Below are positions 1 to 9,318 of a stretch of DNA of 64,000 bases, one piece after another (positions within the stretch are counted from its first letter, which is position 1; each line of letters opens with the position of its first letter). Source of the stretch: Moritella dasanensis ArB 0140. GTDB lineage: Bacteria; Pseudomonadota; Gammaproteobacteria; Enterobacterales; Moritellaceae. Where the stretch lies: positions 1 to 64,000 of the forward strand of contig NZ_AKXQ01000017.1 in NCBI RefSeq assembly GCF_000276805.1, read 5' to 3'. The notes below the pieces were generated by a model, which saw nothing but the letters and a program-made list of their open reading frames with translations, was not told the DNA's origin and did not search any database. The translations under genes and the position numbers were made by a program.

Positions 1-1152
1 CACGAAGTACATGATGACCACGTTGGACATGAAAACCACGTTGGGCATGATGACCATGCAGTACATGATGACAACGCAGGGCATGATGACCACAGCAGTG
101 AAACAGCGGAAACCTTACTGCGTTTTGTGAGTTTGTCGTTACATGCCGCGCCGGCGTTATTATTCGCTTACATCCTCACATGGTTGATTAACTTTGTGAA
201 ACCAGCTTTTAATATGGTTGGTCAACTGCGTAGTAGTAGCCCTATTGCTGGCGCCTTAAAAGGCACATTAATTGGTTTGCCACTACCGATTTGCATTCCT
301 GATGCCTCAGGCATGTATAAACAATTGATTAAAGCGGGTTGTGGTTCTGCATTAGCGGTTTCATTCTTAGTTGCATCCCCTGTTATTGGCTTTGATGCGT
401 TACTTATTTCATTACCGCTGTTGGGTGTTGAGTGGGTTGGTATACGTTTAGTGATGGCGGTTATATTAGCGGTGACGTTAGGTCTGCTGATTGGCTCATT
501 ATTCAAAAAACATGACTTGAATAACGATACTTGTGCGACTACCGCAGAGTTAGAAGCGTCAACATCACGCCTTAAACGTGCATTTGAACATGGTTTTTCA
601 CACCTGATTGATCATACTGCACCCTGGGTATTATTTGGTTTGATTGCGGCAGCGACATTTACGCCAACCATTGGCTGGCAGTTCTTACAACAAGAACCTT
701 GGTTGCAGGTTGTTTTGGCTATTTTGATTGCCTTGCCGTTTCACTTTTGTGCCACGGGTATTACGCCAGTATTAGCCATTATGCTGATTGCAGGTGTATC
801 ACCGGGTGCTGTTGTAGCCTTTAGTCTTGTTGGACCAACGCTTAACCTCGATTTGTATCGCTTTATTAAAGATAACCAAGGTAAGCAGATCGCTGTTGCT
901 GTGGTAATGGCTATTGTGACCGTCGCCTTGTTATTGGGTCTTGGTATTATGTATTGGGTACCTGAATTACCAAAACCTTGGTTGACGTTGGCGCCACATT
1001 GGCAGGATGACTGGTGGCGTTATGTCAGCTTAGTGATTGTGACGGTGTTATTTGCGATAAGTATTTTACGTCGTGGTGCACGTAGCTTTATGCTGGAATT
1101 ATTACCGCATAGTTTTAGAAATTCGAAACCGCATCACCATCATCACCATTAA
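1..1152 (+). CDS. DUF318/ArsP_1-type permease, histidine-rich (5' end cut off)
   Basis: Inner-membrane permease resembling the SO_0444 family of predicted Cu/Zn efflux transporters. The frame is open from base 1, so the gene begins outside the window. The first ~30 residues visible are a His/Asp-rich stretch with recurring HDDH and GHDD units, followed by hydrophobic segments and a C-terminus of six histidines. The second half carries the family-like segment FHFCATGITP...GVSPGA...VGPTLN. The usual CSCG-type motif of the first half is replaced by PICIPDASG. His clusters suggest metal binding; the substrate is inferred. An internal GTG at 127 is not needed as a start, since homology-like sequence and the linker continue upstream of it. 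Confidence 0.8.
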   Translation, partial: HEVHDDHVGHENHVGHDDHAVHDDNAGHDDHSSETAETLLRFVSLSLHAAPALLFAYILTWLINFVKPAFNMVGQLRSSSPIAGALKGTLIGLPLPICIPDASGMYKQLIKAGCGSALAVSFLVASPVIGFDALLISLPLLGVEWVGIRLVMAVILAVTLGLLIGSLFKKHDLNNDTCATTAELEASTSRLKRAFEHGFSHLIDHTAPWVLFGLIAAATFTPTIGWQFLQQEPWLQVVLAILIALPFHFCATGITPVLAIMLIAGVSPGAVVAFSLVGPTLNLDLYRFIKDNQGKQIAVAVVMAIVTVALLLGLGIMYWVPELPKPWLTLAPHWQDDWWRYVSLVIVTVLFAISILRRGARSFMLELLPHSFRNSKPHHHHHH

Positions 1153-1343
1153 ATTGTAATATCAATCCTGTTGCTACGGGCATCTCGTCGTTTACTGACT
1201 CGGCGCTCGTAGCGGGGATGATGATACAATTTTCGTTGCCGCCGTTCATGGCGGTGACGATGCTCCATGATAAACTCACCTGCTACTTCTATCGTGTCGA
1301 TGACATCGATACCTTGATTTACATCGTCTAAATTTGCTTCCAT
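1149..1343 (-). CDS. Small basic hypothetical protein (doubtful)
   Basis: A 64-codon frame whose stop overlaps the permease stop on the other strand. The ATG at 1343 has a purine-rich AGGTAGGG a few bases upstream. The product is acidic at the start and very rich in Arg/His afterwards (for example HRHRHERRQRK). I do not recognise it. It could be a chance frame; an in-frame ATG at 1361 has no visible RBS. Confidence 0.28.
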   Translation of the reverse strand: MEANLDDVNQGIDVIDTIEVAGEFIMEHRHRHERRQRKLYHHPRYERRVSKRRDARSNRIDITI

Positions 1344-1531
1344 GCTCGCCCTACCTGTCATGTTATAGAAATAGCTGTTTGTTCATGCTCAATTTTATGT
1401 ATTAACATCAAGCTTACGTGTTTTATATTTGCAAGGTTAAATCCGATCTGGTTTACTAAGATTAGTATAATTAGATGTAAATTTAGTACTAATTATGGAT
1501 GAATTTTGTATCAGGGATAAAGGAGAACGGT

Positions 1532-1573
1532 ATGCTAAATCAAGGAAGGTTGCTTCATGCCAAAAAAAGTTAG
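1532..1573 (+). CDS. Possible 13-aa upstream ORF overlapping the PilZ gene
   Basis: ATG 1532 follows a strong AAAGGAG with about 7 nt spacing and encodes MLNQGRLLHAKKS before a TAG at 1573. It overlaps the first codons of the PilZ gene (ATG 1557) in another frame, and the PilZ gene's own RBS AAGGAAGG lies inside it. This is the geometry of a translationally coupled leader peptide, but expression is unproven. Confidence 0.25.
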   Translation: MLNQGRLLHAKKS

Positions 1574-2171
1574 CGATGTATTAACCCAAGATGAGCTTAA
1601 TTTATTACAGGAAGTCATCGAAAGCCAAGCTGAGCATAGCTGCAATGATATTGCTATGCCTGATATATCGAAACAGTTGCTTAATGTTTTGGCGCAATCG
1701 AGTGATATTGTTCTGGTCGCTCAGCGCGAGCAAGAGGAGTATCGATTTCCGCTGTATTTACTCGATGATGAACTAAAGGAATTAGGCCTGCCAGATATTA
1801 TTGATCATAAAGGTGGTGGCGGCCGCTATTGGCGTTTCGCTGCGCCAAAAGGGCTGAAAATTTTCGATCATAAAGGCGATGTATTATTGGGTGTTGTCAG
1901 TAATATTTCCACCTCGGGATTATTCATGCTGTGTAGTGAACAGCAACTTGCAGCGTCAGGTATTAATCTAAAAGAGGGGGCTAATCTTCGTTTTTATCTC
2001 AAGATCCCACAGCGTGGTTTTCACTTAGTTGATGCTATTGTCGTCAGGATTGAAAGTCAGGGAAATAATATTAAAGGATTGGCGTTAAAATTTAATATTA
2101 ACGCTGAACTGACGTTAATATTACATGATTATATTATTGAGCAGCACGATACTTTGACTCAATTAGATTAG
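1557..2171 (+). CDS. PilZ-domain protein
   Basis: 204-residue soluble protein. The C-terminal half (about residues 100-200) has a PilZ-like fold signature, including the NISTSGLF stretch and a following beta-rich segment with ...VVRIESQGNNIKGLALKF. PilZ domains commonly bind cyclic di-GMP and control motility or envelope functions; the N-terminal ~95 residues have no domain I recognise. Start ATG 1557 is supported by AAGGAAGG 6 nt upstream. Whether c-di-GMP is bound is uncertain, because a clear RxxxR motif is not evident. It is convergent with glnG. Confidence 0.75.
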   Translation: MPKKVSDVLTQDELNLLQEVIESQAEHSCNDIAMPDISKQLLNVLAQSSDIVLVAQREQEEYRFPLYLLDDELKELGLPDIIDHKGGGGRYWRFAAPKGLKIFDHKGDVLLGVVSNISTSGLFMLCSEQQLAASGINLKEGANLRFYLKIPQRGFHLVDAIVVRIESQGNNIKGLALKFNINAELTLILHDYIIEQHDTLTQLD

Positions 2172-2205
2172 CAGTTAACTGGCTTAGTTACAGCCTGCTA
2201 ACTGC
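2171..2205. terminator. Weak hairpin between convergent PilZ gene and glnG
   Basis: GCAGTTA (2171-2177) pairs with TAACTGC (2199-2205). It lies between two convergent genes, but there is no good T-run on either side, so its terminator role is only suggested. Confidence 0.35.
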
Positions 2206-2234
2206 TTGTAGCATTTCTTTATACGTTGATTTAA

Positions 2235-3653
2235 TTAACTGATATCCAGTTCTTTTAATTTTCGGGTGAGGGTGTTTCGACCCCAACCTAACAATTTCGC
2301 GGCGTCTTGCTTATGCCCCTGAGTATATTCCAATGCAGTTTGTAACATGATTCGTTCAAAGTCGGGCATGGCTTCTGCGAGAATATCGCGTTGTCCTGAC
2401 GCTAACTGCTGCGCGGTCCAGGTTTTCAGTTGACTGCGCCAGTCGCCATTTTGGCTGTTACTCGCACGACCTATTACAATCGACTGTTCCTCGGTAATTT
2501 CTGGTGGTAAATCAGCAATGAATATCTCTTGGCCACTCGCCATCACGGTTAACCAGCGACAAATATTCTCGAGTTGGCGGACGTTACCGGACCAATGGTG
2601 ATTAGCTAAATAGGTTTGCGCTTCCTTACTGAGAATTTTGGTTTCGACGCTTAACTCTTTACCTGCTCTAATCAAAAAGTGGTTGGCTAATTTCGGAATA
2701 TCTTCTCGGCGTTCGTTTAATGACGGAATGTGAATACGGATCACGTTTAGGCGATGAAATAAATCTTCACGGAAACTGCCATCGGCAACCTTCTGCTCTA
2801 AATTTTGGTGAGTGGCTGCAATAATACGCACATCGACGCTTACGGGAGAATGGCCACCGACACGATAAAATTGACCATCCGATAATACCCGCAACAGTCG
2901 CGTTTGAATATCGATCGGCATATCACCGATTTCATCTAAAAATAAGGTACCGCCATTAGCCTGTTCAAAGCGGCCATTACGTACATTTGCTGCACCAGTA
3001 AAGGCGCCTTTTTCATGACCAAACAATTCTGACTCAATTAAGTCTTTTGGGATCGCCGCCATATTCAAGGCGATAAACTCATTGTTTACACGCGGGCTAT
3101 GTTTATGTAATGCCTGTGCGACGAGTTCTTTACCTGTGCCTGATTCACCATTAATTAATACGCTGATTGATGAACGCGATAAACGCCCAATTGCGCGAAA
3201 TACTTCTTGCATAGCAGGTGCTTCACCAATAATTTCAGTCACTGGCGCGACTTTATTATTCTTCCGACGATTCTTCGATTGCTCTCTGGCATGCGTCACT
3301 GCACGCGTGGCTAAAGACACCGCTTCATCAATATCAAATGGCTTTGGCAGGTATTCGAATGCACCAGCCTGATACGCATTGACGGCACTATCGAGATCGG
3401 AGTGGGCCGTCATGATAATGATTGGTAAGTCTGGATGAGTGGCATGGACTTCACTCATCAATTCTAACCCCGTCATTTCGGGCATACGTATATCAGAAAT
3501 GATAATGTCGGGCTGTTCGAATTCTAATTTTTTTAATAAAGCATGCGGTTCACTAAATGCAACGGTGTTAAACGCTTGTGATTTTAGTGCTTTATCAAGT
3601 ACCCAGCGGATAGAACTATCGTCATCGACAATCCAAACTGTTGCTGTTGTCAT
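2235..3653 (-). CDS. glnG: Nitrogen regulation response regulator NtrC (NR-I)
   Basis: 472-residue sigma-54 activator with the classic three domains: receiver (residues ~1-125) with acidic pocket DDD at 10-12 and phospho-acceptor D54 in IISDIRMP; AAA+ domain with Walker A GESGTGKE and the sigma-54 contact loop GAFTGA; and a C-terminal Fis-type helix-turn-helix ending in AAKLLGWGRNTLTRKLKEL. Full length for the family. It lies 11 bp downstream of glnL and is probably co-transcribed with it. It would act on the NtrC sites found upstream of glnA and of glnL in this window. Confidence 0.97.
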   Translation of the reverse strand: MTTATVWIVDDDSSIRWVLDKALKSQAFNTVAFSEPHALLKKLEFEQPDIIISDIRMPEMTGLELMSEVHATHPDLPIIIMTAHSDLDSAVNAYQAGAFEYLPKPFDIDEAVSLATRAVTHAREQSKNRRKNNKVAPVTEIIGEAPAMQEVFRAIGRLSRSSISVLINGESGTGKELVAQALHKHSPRVNNEFIALNMAAIPKDLIESELFGHEKGAFTGAANVRNGRFEQANGGTLFLDEIGDMPIDIQTRLLRVLSDGQFYRVGGHSPVSVDVRIIAATHQNLEQKVADGSFREDLFHRLNVIRIHIPSLNERREDIPKLANHFLIRAGKELSVETKILSKEAQTYLANHHWSGNVRQLENICRWLTVMASGQEIFIADLPPEITEEQSIVIGRASNSQNGDWRSQLKTWTAQQLASGQRDILAEAMPDFERIMLQTALEYTQGHKQDAAKLLGWGRNTLTRKLKELDIS

Positions 3654-3664
3654 AGTTTAATCCT

Positions 3665-4717
3665 TTATTTTCTTAATGGCAGATAAATGGCAAATTCGGT
3701 ATGCCCAGGCCAGCTATTACACTCAATTTTACCTTTATGTTGTTTCACTAGGTTTTGTGCAATAGAGAGGCCGAGTCCAGTGCCACCTGGTCTGGCGGTG
3801 ACCATCGGATAGAATAAGGTATCTTTGATATGTTCAGGGATACCGGGGCCATTATCGATGATCTTAATTTCAGCACTCAGGCGATATTTCTGTCCTTGAA
3901 TATTCACTTGATGCGCCGTACGCGTAATAATTTTGATGGTACCGTATTGTTTTAGAATTTGAATTGCATTACTAATGATATTCAACAGTGCTTGTTGTAA
4001 TAGATCGGGTTCCATCTCAAAGTCAGGGATAGAAGGGTCGTAATCACGTTCGATAATAATGCCTGGTGGTAAATCAAACTCGACTAACTGTTTAACTTTT
4101 TCAATCACCGAATGGATGTTTAAGATGGTTTGTTTACCGGGTTTCTGTGGACCCAATAAACGGTCGACGAGCGAACGTAAGCGATCGGCTTGTTCGATGA
4201 TAATACCGGTGAACTCTTTTAATTCTTCCGTCGGCAGTTCTTTCTCAAGTAATTGTGCCGCGCCACGTAAGCCACCGAGTGGATTTTTAATTTCATGAGC
4301 TAGGCCGCGAACTAACTCTTGTGCGGCTTGTTGCTGGACGTGCTGGTAGAGTTCTTGACTGATTTTTTTTTGTAAGTCGATTTGCCTTGCTTCAATCAGG
4401 ATACAAGTATCAGCACCAAAGTTAGTGAGGGTGGCTGATATTTCAACTAACAGCTGGCGATCATCAATCACCAGTGACACTTCATTATCGGTAAAGCCTT
4501 GGCCTGTTTTAATGGTGCTCGCCAGTAACGATAAATCCAAGGTCGTGTGCTCAATAATATCGGTTATTTTCATATCAAGAACACGCGTTGCACTTGACCC
4601 CAATAGCTGTTCGCCTGCAGGGTTAAGATATTTAATATGCAGATCATTGTCGAGCACGAAAACAGAAGAAACTAAATTATTGAGCAACGATTGCTGCGTT
4701 TCAGGGATCATGATCAT
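3665..4717 (-). CDS. glnL: Nitrogen regulation sensor histidine kinase NtrB (NR-II)
   Basis: 350-residue cytoplasmic kinase/phosphatase that phosphorylates NtrC under nitrogen limitation and is controlled by PII. N-terminal PAS domain (~residues 8-110), H-box GLAHEIKNPLGG with the phospho-histidine near residue 140, and a HATPase domain with an N box (ISNAIQ), a DNGPGIP motif and GGTGLGLSIA. No membrane segments. The ATG at 4717 is preceded by AAGGAAG; a second in-frame ATG lies two codons in. An NtrC-like palindrome 40 bp upstream suggests feedback control of its own promoter. Confidence 0.96.
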   Translation of the reverse strand: MIMIPETQQSLLNNLVSSVFVLDNDLHIKYLNPAGEQLLGSSATRVLDMKITDIIEHTTLDLSLLASTIKTGQGFTDNEVSLVIDDRQLLVEISATLTNFGADTCILIEARQIDLQKKISQELYQHVQQQAAQELVRGLAHEIKNPLGGLRGAAQLLEKELPTEELKEFTGIIIEQADRLRSLVDRLLGPQKPGKQTILNIHSVIEKVKQLVEFDLPPGIIIERDYDPSIPDFEMEPDLLQQALLNIISNAIQILKQYGTIKIITRTAHQVNIQGQKYRLSAEIKIIDNGPGIPEHIKDTLFYPMVTARPGGTGLGLSIAQNLVKQHKGKIECNSWPGHTEFAIYLPLRK

Positions 4718-4755
4718 GGCACTTCCTTATCAGGATAACTATCCCGTTACCGCTC

Positions 4756-4772
4756 TGCACCATTTTGGTGCT
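4756..4772. promoter_or_regulatory. Predicted NtrC binding site upstream of glnL
   Basis: TGCACC-ATTTT-GGTGC-T, a near-perfect dyad of the NtrC consensus, about 40 bp before the glnL start. In enteric bacteria an NtrC site at the glnL promoter mediates repression, so the same role is inferred here. Confidence 0.75.
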
Positions 4773-4821
4773 ACAACTAAAATACTACTGTACAGCGTGA
4801 TGAAATTAAAGCGCTAATGCG

Positions 4822-5343
4822 TTAGTTGGCTTTAAAACGATGCAAATAAACCGTAATTAACTCTGATGATGCAATTACCTTGCCCAAGTTGTTTATTATT
4901 TGTAGCTGTAATTTATGTGTGCCAATCGGTACATTACTGACATTAAATTGCTGGTCAACTTGTTCGCTATGGATCACGCCATCAATTAATAAACGTATCG
5001 TTAAACCGTAGGTGAGTGTGGTACTCAGTGTAGCTGATACAGTTATATCACCGCTGTTGCTGCGCAAGGTTTGTTGATCGACAGGGCTGTGGATGCTAAT
5101 GCCTATTGGCATTAAAGGAATATCAGTCAGGCTGGTATTTGCAGCACTGGCTTCTGGTGTTCTTGATTGTGTTAATGATTCAATCGAGGGCGGCGTCAAT
5201 TGCACGTCAATTTCAGTGGCGGATTCAGGTTTACTTTCATTATCTGAAAAGTGGGTCACACCTTGTTCATCTGTCCATTGATAAATCGCCGATATGCTTG
5301 GGTAAGAAAGTAATAGTACTATTAGTATCATCATGTGTTTCAT
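4822..5343 (-). CDS. DUF4124-domain secreted protein
   Basis: 173-residue protein with a signal peptide (MKHMMILIVLLLSYPSISA) followed at once by the DUF4124 core IYQWTDEQGVTHFSDN. The rest (about residues 90-170) looks like an Ig-like or bacterial-surface beta domain with VPIGTHKLQLQIINN. Function unknown; likely periplasmic. AGGA lies 7 nt before the ATG. It sits between glnA and glnL on the same strand, a place where related marine gammaproteobacteria also carry such a gene (recollection). Confidence 0.8.
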   Translation of the reverse strand: MKHMMILIVLLLSYPSISAIYQWTDEQGVTHFSDNESKPESATEIDVQLTPPSIESLTQSRTPEASAANTSLTDIPLMPIGISIHSPVDQQTLRSNSGDITVSATLSTTLTYGLTIRLLIDGVIHSEQVDQQFNVSNVPIGTHKLQLQIINNLGKVIASSELITVYLHRFKAN

Positions 5344-5413
5344 TTCGACATCCTGTCTTTTGATTACTTGATTTGTATGGTTATTCTCACCCAGTTATAT
5401 AAAATTAACAAAT

Positions 5414-5442
5414 AAAAAACCCGCTAAATAGCGGGTTTTTTT
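5414..5442. terminator. Rho-independent terminator after glnA
   Basis: ACCCGCTA (5419-5426) and TAGCGGGT (5429-5436), flanked by an A-run on the left and a T-run on the right, so it can stop transcription on both strands. On the minus strand it closes glnA and separates it from the DUF4124-glnL-glnG genes. Confidence 0.92.
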
Positions 5443-5466
5443 AGATTAATTTGTATTAATAACAAA

Positions 5467-6876
5467 TTATACGCTGTAGTACATTTCAAACTCAATTGGG
5501 TGAGTTGTCATGTTCAGTCTTTCAACTTCTTGTGCTTTTATTGCGATGTAAGCGTCGATTGTATCGTCTGCCATTACATCACCAACCGTTAAGAAATCAC
5601 GATCTGAATCGAGTGCAGCAAGTGCTTCGTCTAATGACGCTGCAACTTGTGGAATTTCTGCAGCTTCTTCAGGTGGAAGATCGTATAAATCTTTATCCAT
5701 TGCATCACCAGGGTGAATACGGTTTTTAATACCGTCGATACCCGCCATTAACATTGCAGAGAATGCTAAGTATGGGTTTGCTGCTGGATCTGGGAAACGT
5801 ACTTCAATACGTGTCGCTTTTGGCGATGGTACGATTGGGATACGAATCGATGCTGAACGGTTACGTGCAGAGTAAGCTAGCATTACTGGTGCTTCAAAAC
5901 CCGGAACTAAACGTTTGTACGAGTTAGTTGCTGGGTTAGCAAATGCGTTAATTGCTTTTGCGTGCTTGATGATGCCACCAATGTAATAAAGCGCCATTTC
6001 AGATAGACCGCCATACTGATCACCAGAGAAAAGGTTTTCACCGTTTTTCTGTAGTGATTGGTGACAATGCATACCTGAACCGTTATCGCCTACTAATGGC
6101 TTCGGCATAAATGTTGCTGTTTTGCCGTAAGCGTGTGCCACATTATGGATAACGTATTTAGTGATTTGAACTTCATCAGCTTTTTCAACGATAGAGTTGT
6201 ATAGTGCTGCGATTTCGTTTTGACCAGCAGTTGCTACTTCATGGTGATGCGCTTCAACTGTTAAGCCCATTTCTTCCATTACTAAGCACATTGCGCTACG
6301 GATGTCTTGTGCAGAGTCAACTGGTGATACTGGGAAGTAACCACCTTTAACGCCTGGACGGTGACCCATGTTGCCGCCTTCGTACTCTTTATCAGAGTTC
6401 CAAGAAGCTTCTTCAGCGTCAATTTTGTACATACTACCTGACATGTCTGTTTTGTATTTAACATCATCAAATAGGAAAAACTCTGGTTCTGGACCGAAGA
6501 ACACATCATCTGCGATACCTGTTGAACGTAAGTATGCAAGTGCGCGTTTAGCAACTGAACGTGGGTCACGGCTATAACCTTGCATTGTTGCAGGTTCTAG
6601 AACGTCACAACGTAGGTTTAGCGTTGTTGCTTCAGTAAATGGGTCAAGTACGGCTGTAGCAGGGTCTGGCATTAAAATCATGTCAGATTCGTTGATGCCT
6701 TTCCAACCTTCAATTGATGAACCATCAAACATTTTACCTTCTTCAAAGAAGCCGGCATTTACTTGATGATGTGGTAGAGAAACGTGCTGCTCTTTACCTT
6801 TAGTATCTGTAAAACGTAAATCTACAAATTTAACGTCTTGTTCTTTAATTAGAGCTAATACGTTTTCTGCTGACAT
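5467..6876 (-). CDS. glnA: Glutamine synthetase, type I
   Basis: 469 residues, full length for the GSI-beta dodecameric enzyme that makes glutamine from glutamate, ammonia and ATP. Visible motifs: FDGSSIEGW near residue 50, the metal-binding [21 protein letters not shown] in the active site, [11 protein letters not shown] (ATP/glutamate loop), and the adenylylation-site context DLYDLPPEE near residue 398. Start ATG 6876 is preceded by GGAGG about 11 nt upstream. The leader carries a sigma-54 promoter and two NtrC sites; a terminator follows the gene. Confidence 0.98.
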   Translation of the reverse strand: MSAENVLALIKEQDVKFVDLRFTDTKGKEQHVSLPHHQVNAGFFEEGKMFDGSSIEGWKGINESDMILMPDPATAVLDPFTEATTLNLRCDVLEPATMQGYSRDPRSVAKRALAYLRSTGIADDVFFGPEPEFFLFDDVKYKTDMSGSMYKIDAEEASWNSDKEYEGGNMGHRPGVKGGYFPVSPVDSAQDIRSAMCLVMEEMGLTVEAHHHEVATAGQNEIAALYNSIVEKADEVQITKYVIHNVAHAYGKTATFMPKPLVGDNGSGMHCHQSLQKNGENLFSGDQYGGLSEMALYYIGGIIKHAKAINAFANPATNSYKRLVPGFEAPVMLAYSARNRSASIRIPIVPSPKATRIEVRFPDPAANPYLAFSAMLMAGIDGIKNRIHPGDAMDKDLYDLPPEEAAEIPQVAASLDEALAALDSDRDFLTVGDVMADDTIDAYIAIKAQEVERLNMTTHPIEFEMYYSV

Positions 6877-6954
6877 AATAAAATAACCTCCGGTGTCATC
6901 AATATGATGGCTTCATTTAAAGTTGTTGACTGTAAACAATCATAAACTAGATAA

Positions 6955-6971
6955 TGCCATATATGTGCCAA
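6955..6971 (-). promoter_or_regulatory. Sigma-54 promoter of glnA (glnAp2-like)
   Basis: On the minus strand the sequence reads TTGGCAC-ATATA-TGGCA. The invariant GG (-24) and GC (-12) are separated by exactly 10 bases. Transcription would begin near 6944, giving a leader of roughly 70 nt. Confidence 0.85.
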
Positions 6972-7033
6972 CTATTTAAGTTGTTGATTTAAATGTTTTA
7001 ATGTACTTGTCTTTGGTTACTGCATCCCTACGT

Positions 7034-7072
7034 TGCACATTTGTTGTGCGTTGCGTGCACCATGTTGGTGCG
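7034..7072. promoter_or_regulatory. Two tandem NtrC enhancer sites upstream of glnA
   Basis: Site A at 7034-7050 (TGCAC-N7-GTGCG) and the stronger site B at 7056-7072 (TGCACC-ATGTT-GGTGCG). Centres are 22 bp apart (about two helical turns), roughly 98 and 120 bp upstream of the predicted glnA start of transcription. They lie on the shared glnA/typA intergenic region. Confidence 0.85.
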
Positions 7073-7394
7073 GTCTGGTAGCAATCAATAAACTTATACA
7101 TTTATTATTACTCAGTTCGATATTATGGTTTATTTTCAACGATTACCAGTAAAATCGTGTGCAAATTATTTTGACAATATATATGCAATATAGGTCGCAG
7201 ATATTACCGGTTAAAACACTTTATTACGCTGTGATTTGCCTGCTAAAAGCCCGTATGTGGCCTATCGCACGGTTTTTAAATAAAAAAAAATGCAATCATT
7301 TTACTCTGCGCCAAAATTTTGCTAGGTAGATCACAGCGGGACGGTTACAATACCGCCTAATTTTTACACATAAAAAACATATAGAGGCATCACA

Positions 7395-9212
7395 GTGCTA
7401 GATAAACTACGCAACATTGCGATTATCGCTCACGTTGACCACGGCAAAACGACTTTAGTTGACAAATTATTAGAACAGTCAGGTACTTTAGAAACACGTG
7501 GTGGTAATGAAGAACGTGTAATGGATTCAAACGATCTTGAAAAAGAACGTGGGATTACAATTCTTGCTAAGAACACAGCAATTATCTGGAAAGATTACCG
7601 TATCAACATCGTAGATACTCCAGGACACGCCGATTTCGGTGGTGAAGTTGAGCGTATTATGTCTATGGTAGACAGTGTTTGCTTGATCGTTGACGCAGTT
7701 GATGGCCCTATGCCACAAACACGTTTCGTAACACAAAAAGCATTCGCACACGGTCTTAAGCCAATTGTTGTTATCAACAAAATTGATAAGCCTGGTGCTC
7801 GTCCTGAATGGGTTATGGACCAAATCTTCGATTTGTTTGATAACTTAGGCGCAACTGATGAACAGCTAGACTTTAAAGTTGTTTACGCTTCTGCTCTTAA
7901 CGGTTGGGCTAACGCTGAATCTGAAGAAGCAACAGAAAACATGGAACCTTTATTCCAAGCTATTGTTGATGGTGTTGCTCCACCTGAAGGCGACCGTGAC
8001 GGTGATTTCCAAATGCAAATCTCTCAACTTGATCACAACGCATACGTTGGCGTGATCGGTGTTGGTCGTATTACACGTGGTTCTGTTAAAGTTAACCAAG
8101 CGGTTACTATTATCGGTTCTGACGGTAAAGAACGTAAAGGCAAAGTTGGCCAAGTATTAGGTTACTTAGGTCTTGAACGTCATGATGTTGAACTTGCACA
8201 AGCAGGCGATATCATTGCAATCACTGGTTTAGGCGAACTTAAAATTTCTGACACAATTTGTGCACAGAACAATGTTGAAGCGCTTCCACCACTATCAGTT
8301 GACGAACCAACTGTAACGATGACGTTCCAAGTAAATAACTCACCATTCTGTGGTAAAGAAGGTAAATTTGTTACTTCACGTAACATCCTTGACCGTCTAA
8401 ACAAAGAGTTAGTACACAACGTTGCACTTAAAGTTGAAGAAACTGCTGATCCAGATAAATTTAAAGTATCTGGCCGTGGTGAACTTCACTTAGGTATCTT
8501 AATTGAAAACATGCGTCGTGAAGGTTTCGAGCTAGCAGTATCTCGTCCTGAAGTTATCGAAAAAATGATCGATGGCAAGTTACACGAACCAATGGAAACA
8601 TTGACAGTTGATTGTGAAGATCAACACCAGGGTTCAGTTATGGAACAGTTAGGTATCCGTAAAGCGGAACTAACTAACATGACTCCAGATGGTAAAGGTC
8701 GTATTCGTTTAGACTTCATCATCCCAAGCCGTGGTTTAATCGGTTTCCAAACTGAATTCTTAACAATGACTTCTGGTTCTGGTCTTCTATACCATAGCTT
8801 CGATCATTACGGCCCTCATAAAGGCGGTACAATTGGTCAACGTCAAAACGGTGTATTAGTTTGTAATCAAACTGGTAAAGCTGTTACTTACTCTCTATTC
8901 TTCTTACAAGATCGTGGTCGCCTATTCTTAGGTCACGCTACAGAAGTATACGAAGGTCAAATTGTTGGTATTCATAACCGTGCTAACGATTTAACAGTTA
9001 ACTGTATTCGTGGTAAGCAGCTTACTAACGTACGTTCTTCTGGTACTGATGAAGCACAAACGCTTTCACCAGCAATCGTATTGACTCTTGAGCAAGCGCT
9101 TGAATTCATCGACATCGATGAGCTAGTTGAAGTTACACCAAAAAGCATTCGTATCCGTAAGAAACTTCTTTCAGAAAACGAACGTAAACGTGCTGGTCGT
9201 CCAAGCAAGTAA
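7395..9212 (+). CDS. typA: Translational GTPase TypA/BipA
   Basis: 605-residue ribosome-binding GTPase of the EF-G family, involved in 50S assembly and stress or cold adaptation. GTPase domain with [10 protein letters not shown] (P-loop), [15 protein letters not shown] (switch II), [10 protein letters not shown]; then EF-Tu-like domain II, EF-G III/V-like domains and the BipA-specific C-terminal domain with [11 protein letters not shown] and [19 protein letters not shown]. The start is GTG 7395, with GAGG 7 nt upstream. Divergent from glnA, as in E. coli. A possible -10 (TACAAT, 7346-7351) lies upstream but no good -35 was seen. Confidence 0.97.
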   Translation: MLDKLRNIAIIAHVDHGKTTLVDKLLEQSGTLETRGGNEERVMDSNDLEKERGITILAKNTAIIWKDYRINIVDTPGHADFGGEVERIMSMVDSVCLIVDAVDGPMPQTRFVTQKAFAHGLKPIVVINKIDKPGARPEWVMDQIFDLFDNLGATDEQLDFKVVYASALNGWANAESEEATENMEPLFQAIVDGVAPPEGDRDGDFQMQISQLDHNAYVGVIGVGRITRGSVKVNQAVTIIGSDGKERKGKVGQVLGYLGLERHDVELAQAGDIIAITGLGELKISDTICAQNNVEALPPLSVDEPTVTMTFQVNNSPFCGKEGKFVTSRNILDRLNKELVHNVALKVEETADPDKFKVSGRGELHLGILIENMRREGFELAVSRPEVIEKMIDGKLHEPMETLTVDCEDQHQGSVMEQLGIRKAELTNMTPDGKGRIRLDFIIPSRGLIGFQTEFLTMTSGSGLLYHSFDHYGPHKGGTIGQRQNGVLVCNQTGKAVTYSLFFLQDRGRLFLGHATEVYEGQIVGIHNRANDLTVNCIRGKQLTNVRSSGTDEAQTLSPAIVLTLEQALEFIDIDELVEVTPKSIRIRKKLLSENERKRAGRPSK

Positions 9213-9260
9213 TTATAGTTAACGAGGTTATTATTTAATAATCTTGGCGCTATGACAAAA

Positions 9261-9292
9261 AAAGGTGATACTTAGGTATCACCTTTTTTTTA
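9261..9292 (+). terminator. Terminator of typA
   Basis: GGTGATAC (9264-9271), loop TTAG, GTATCACC (9276-9283), preceded by an A-run and followed by seven or more T. Strong rho-independent terminator, likely bidirectional. Confidence 0.93.
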
Positions 9293-9318
9293 TCTTAAAA
9301 TCACTAAGGACGGAACCA

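Noticed and set aside
1132-1152. Six-histidine C-terminus resembling an engineered tag
   Set aside because: It continues directly into chromosomal sequence, uses mixed CAC/CAT codons and matches the protein's own His-rich upstream linker, so it is natural.
7171-7200. TTGACA hexamer as a typA -35
   Set aside because: No -10 hexamer at 16-18 bp; TACAAT at 7346-7351 is closer to the gene but also lacks a clear -35.
9265-9318. Longer N-terminus for yihY
   Set aside because: The extension would be translated from the typA terminator stem and lacks an RBS; GTG 9319 has AAGGA at 8 nt.
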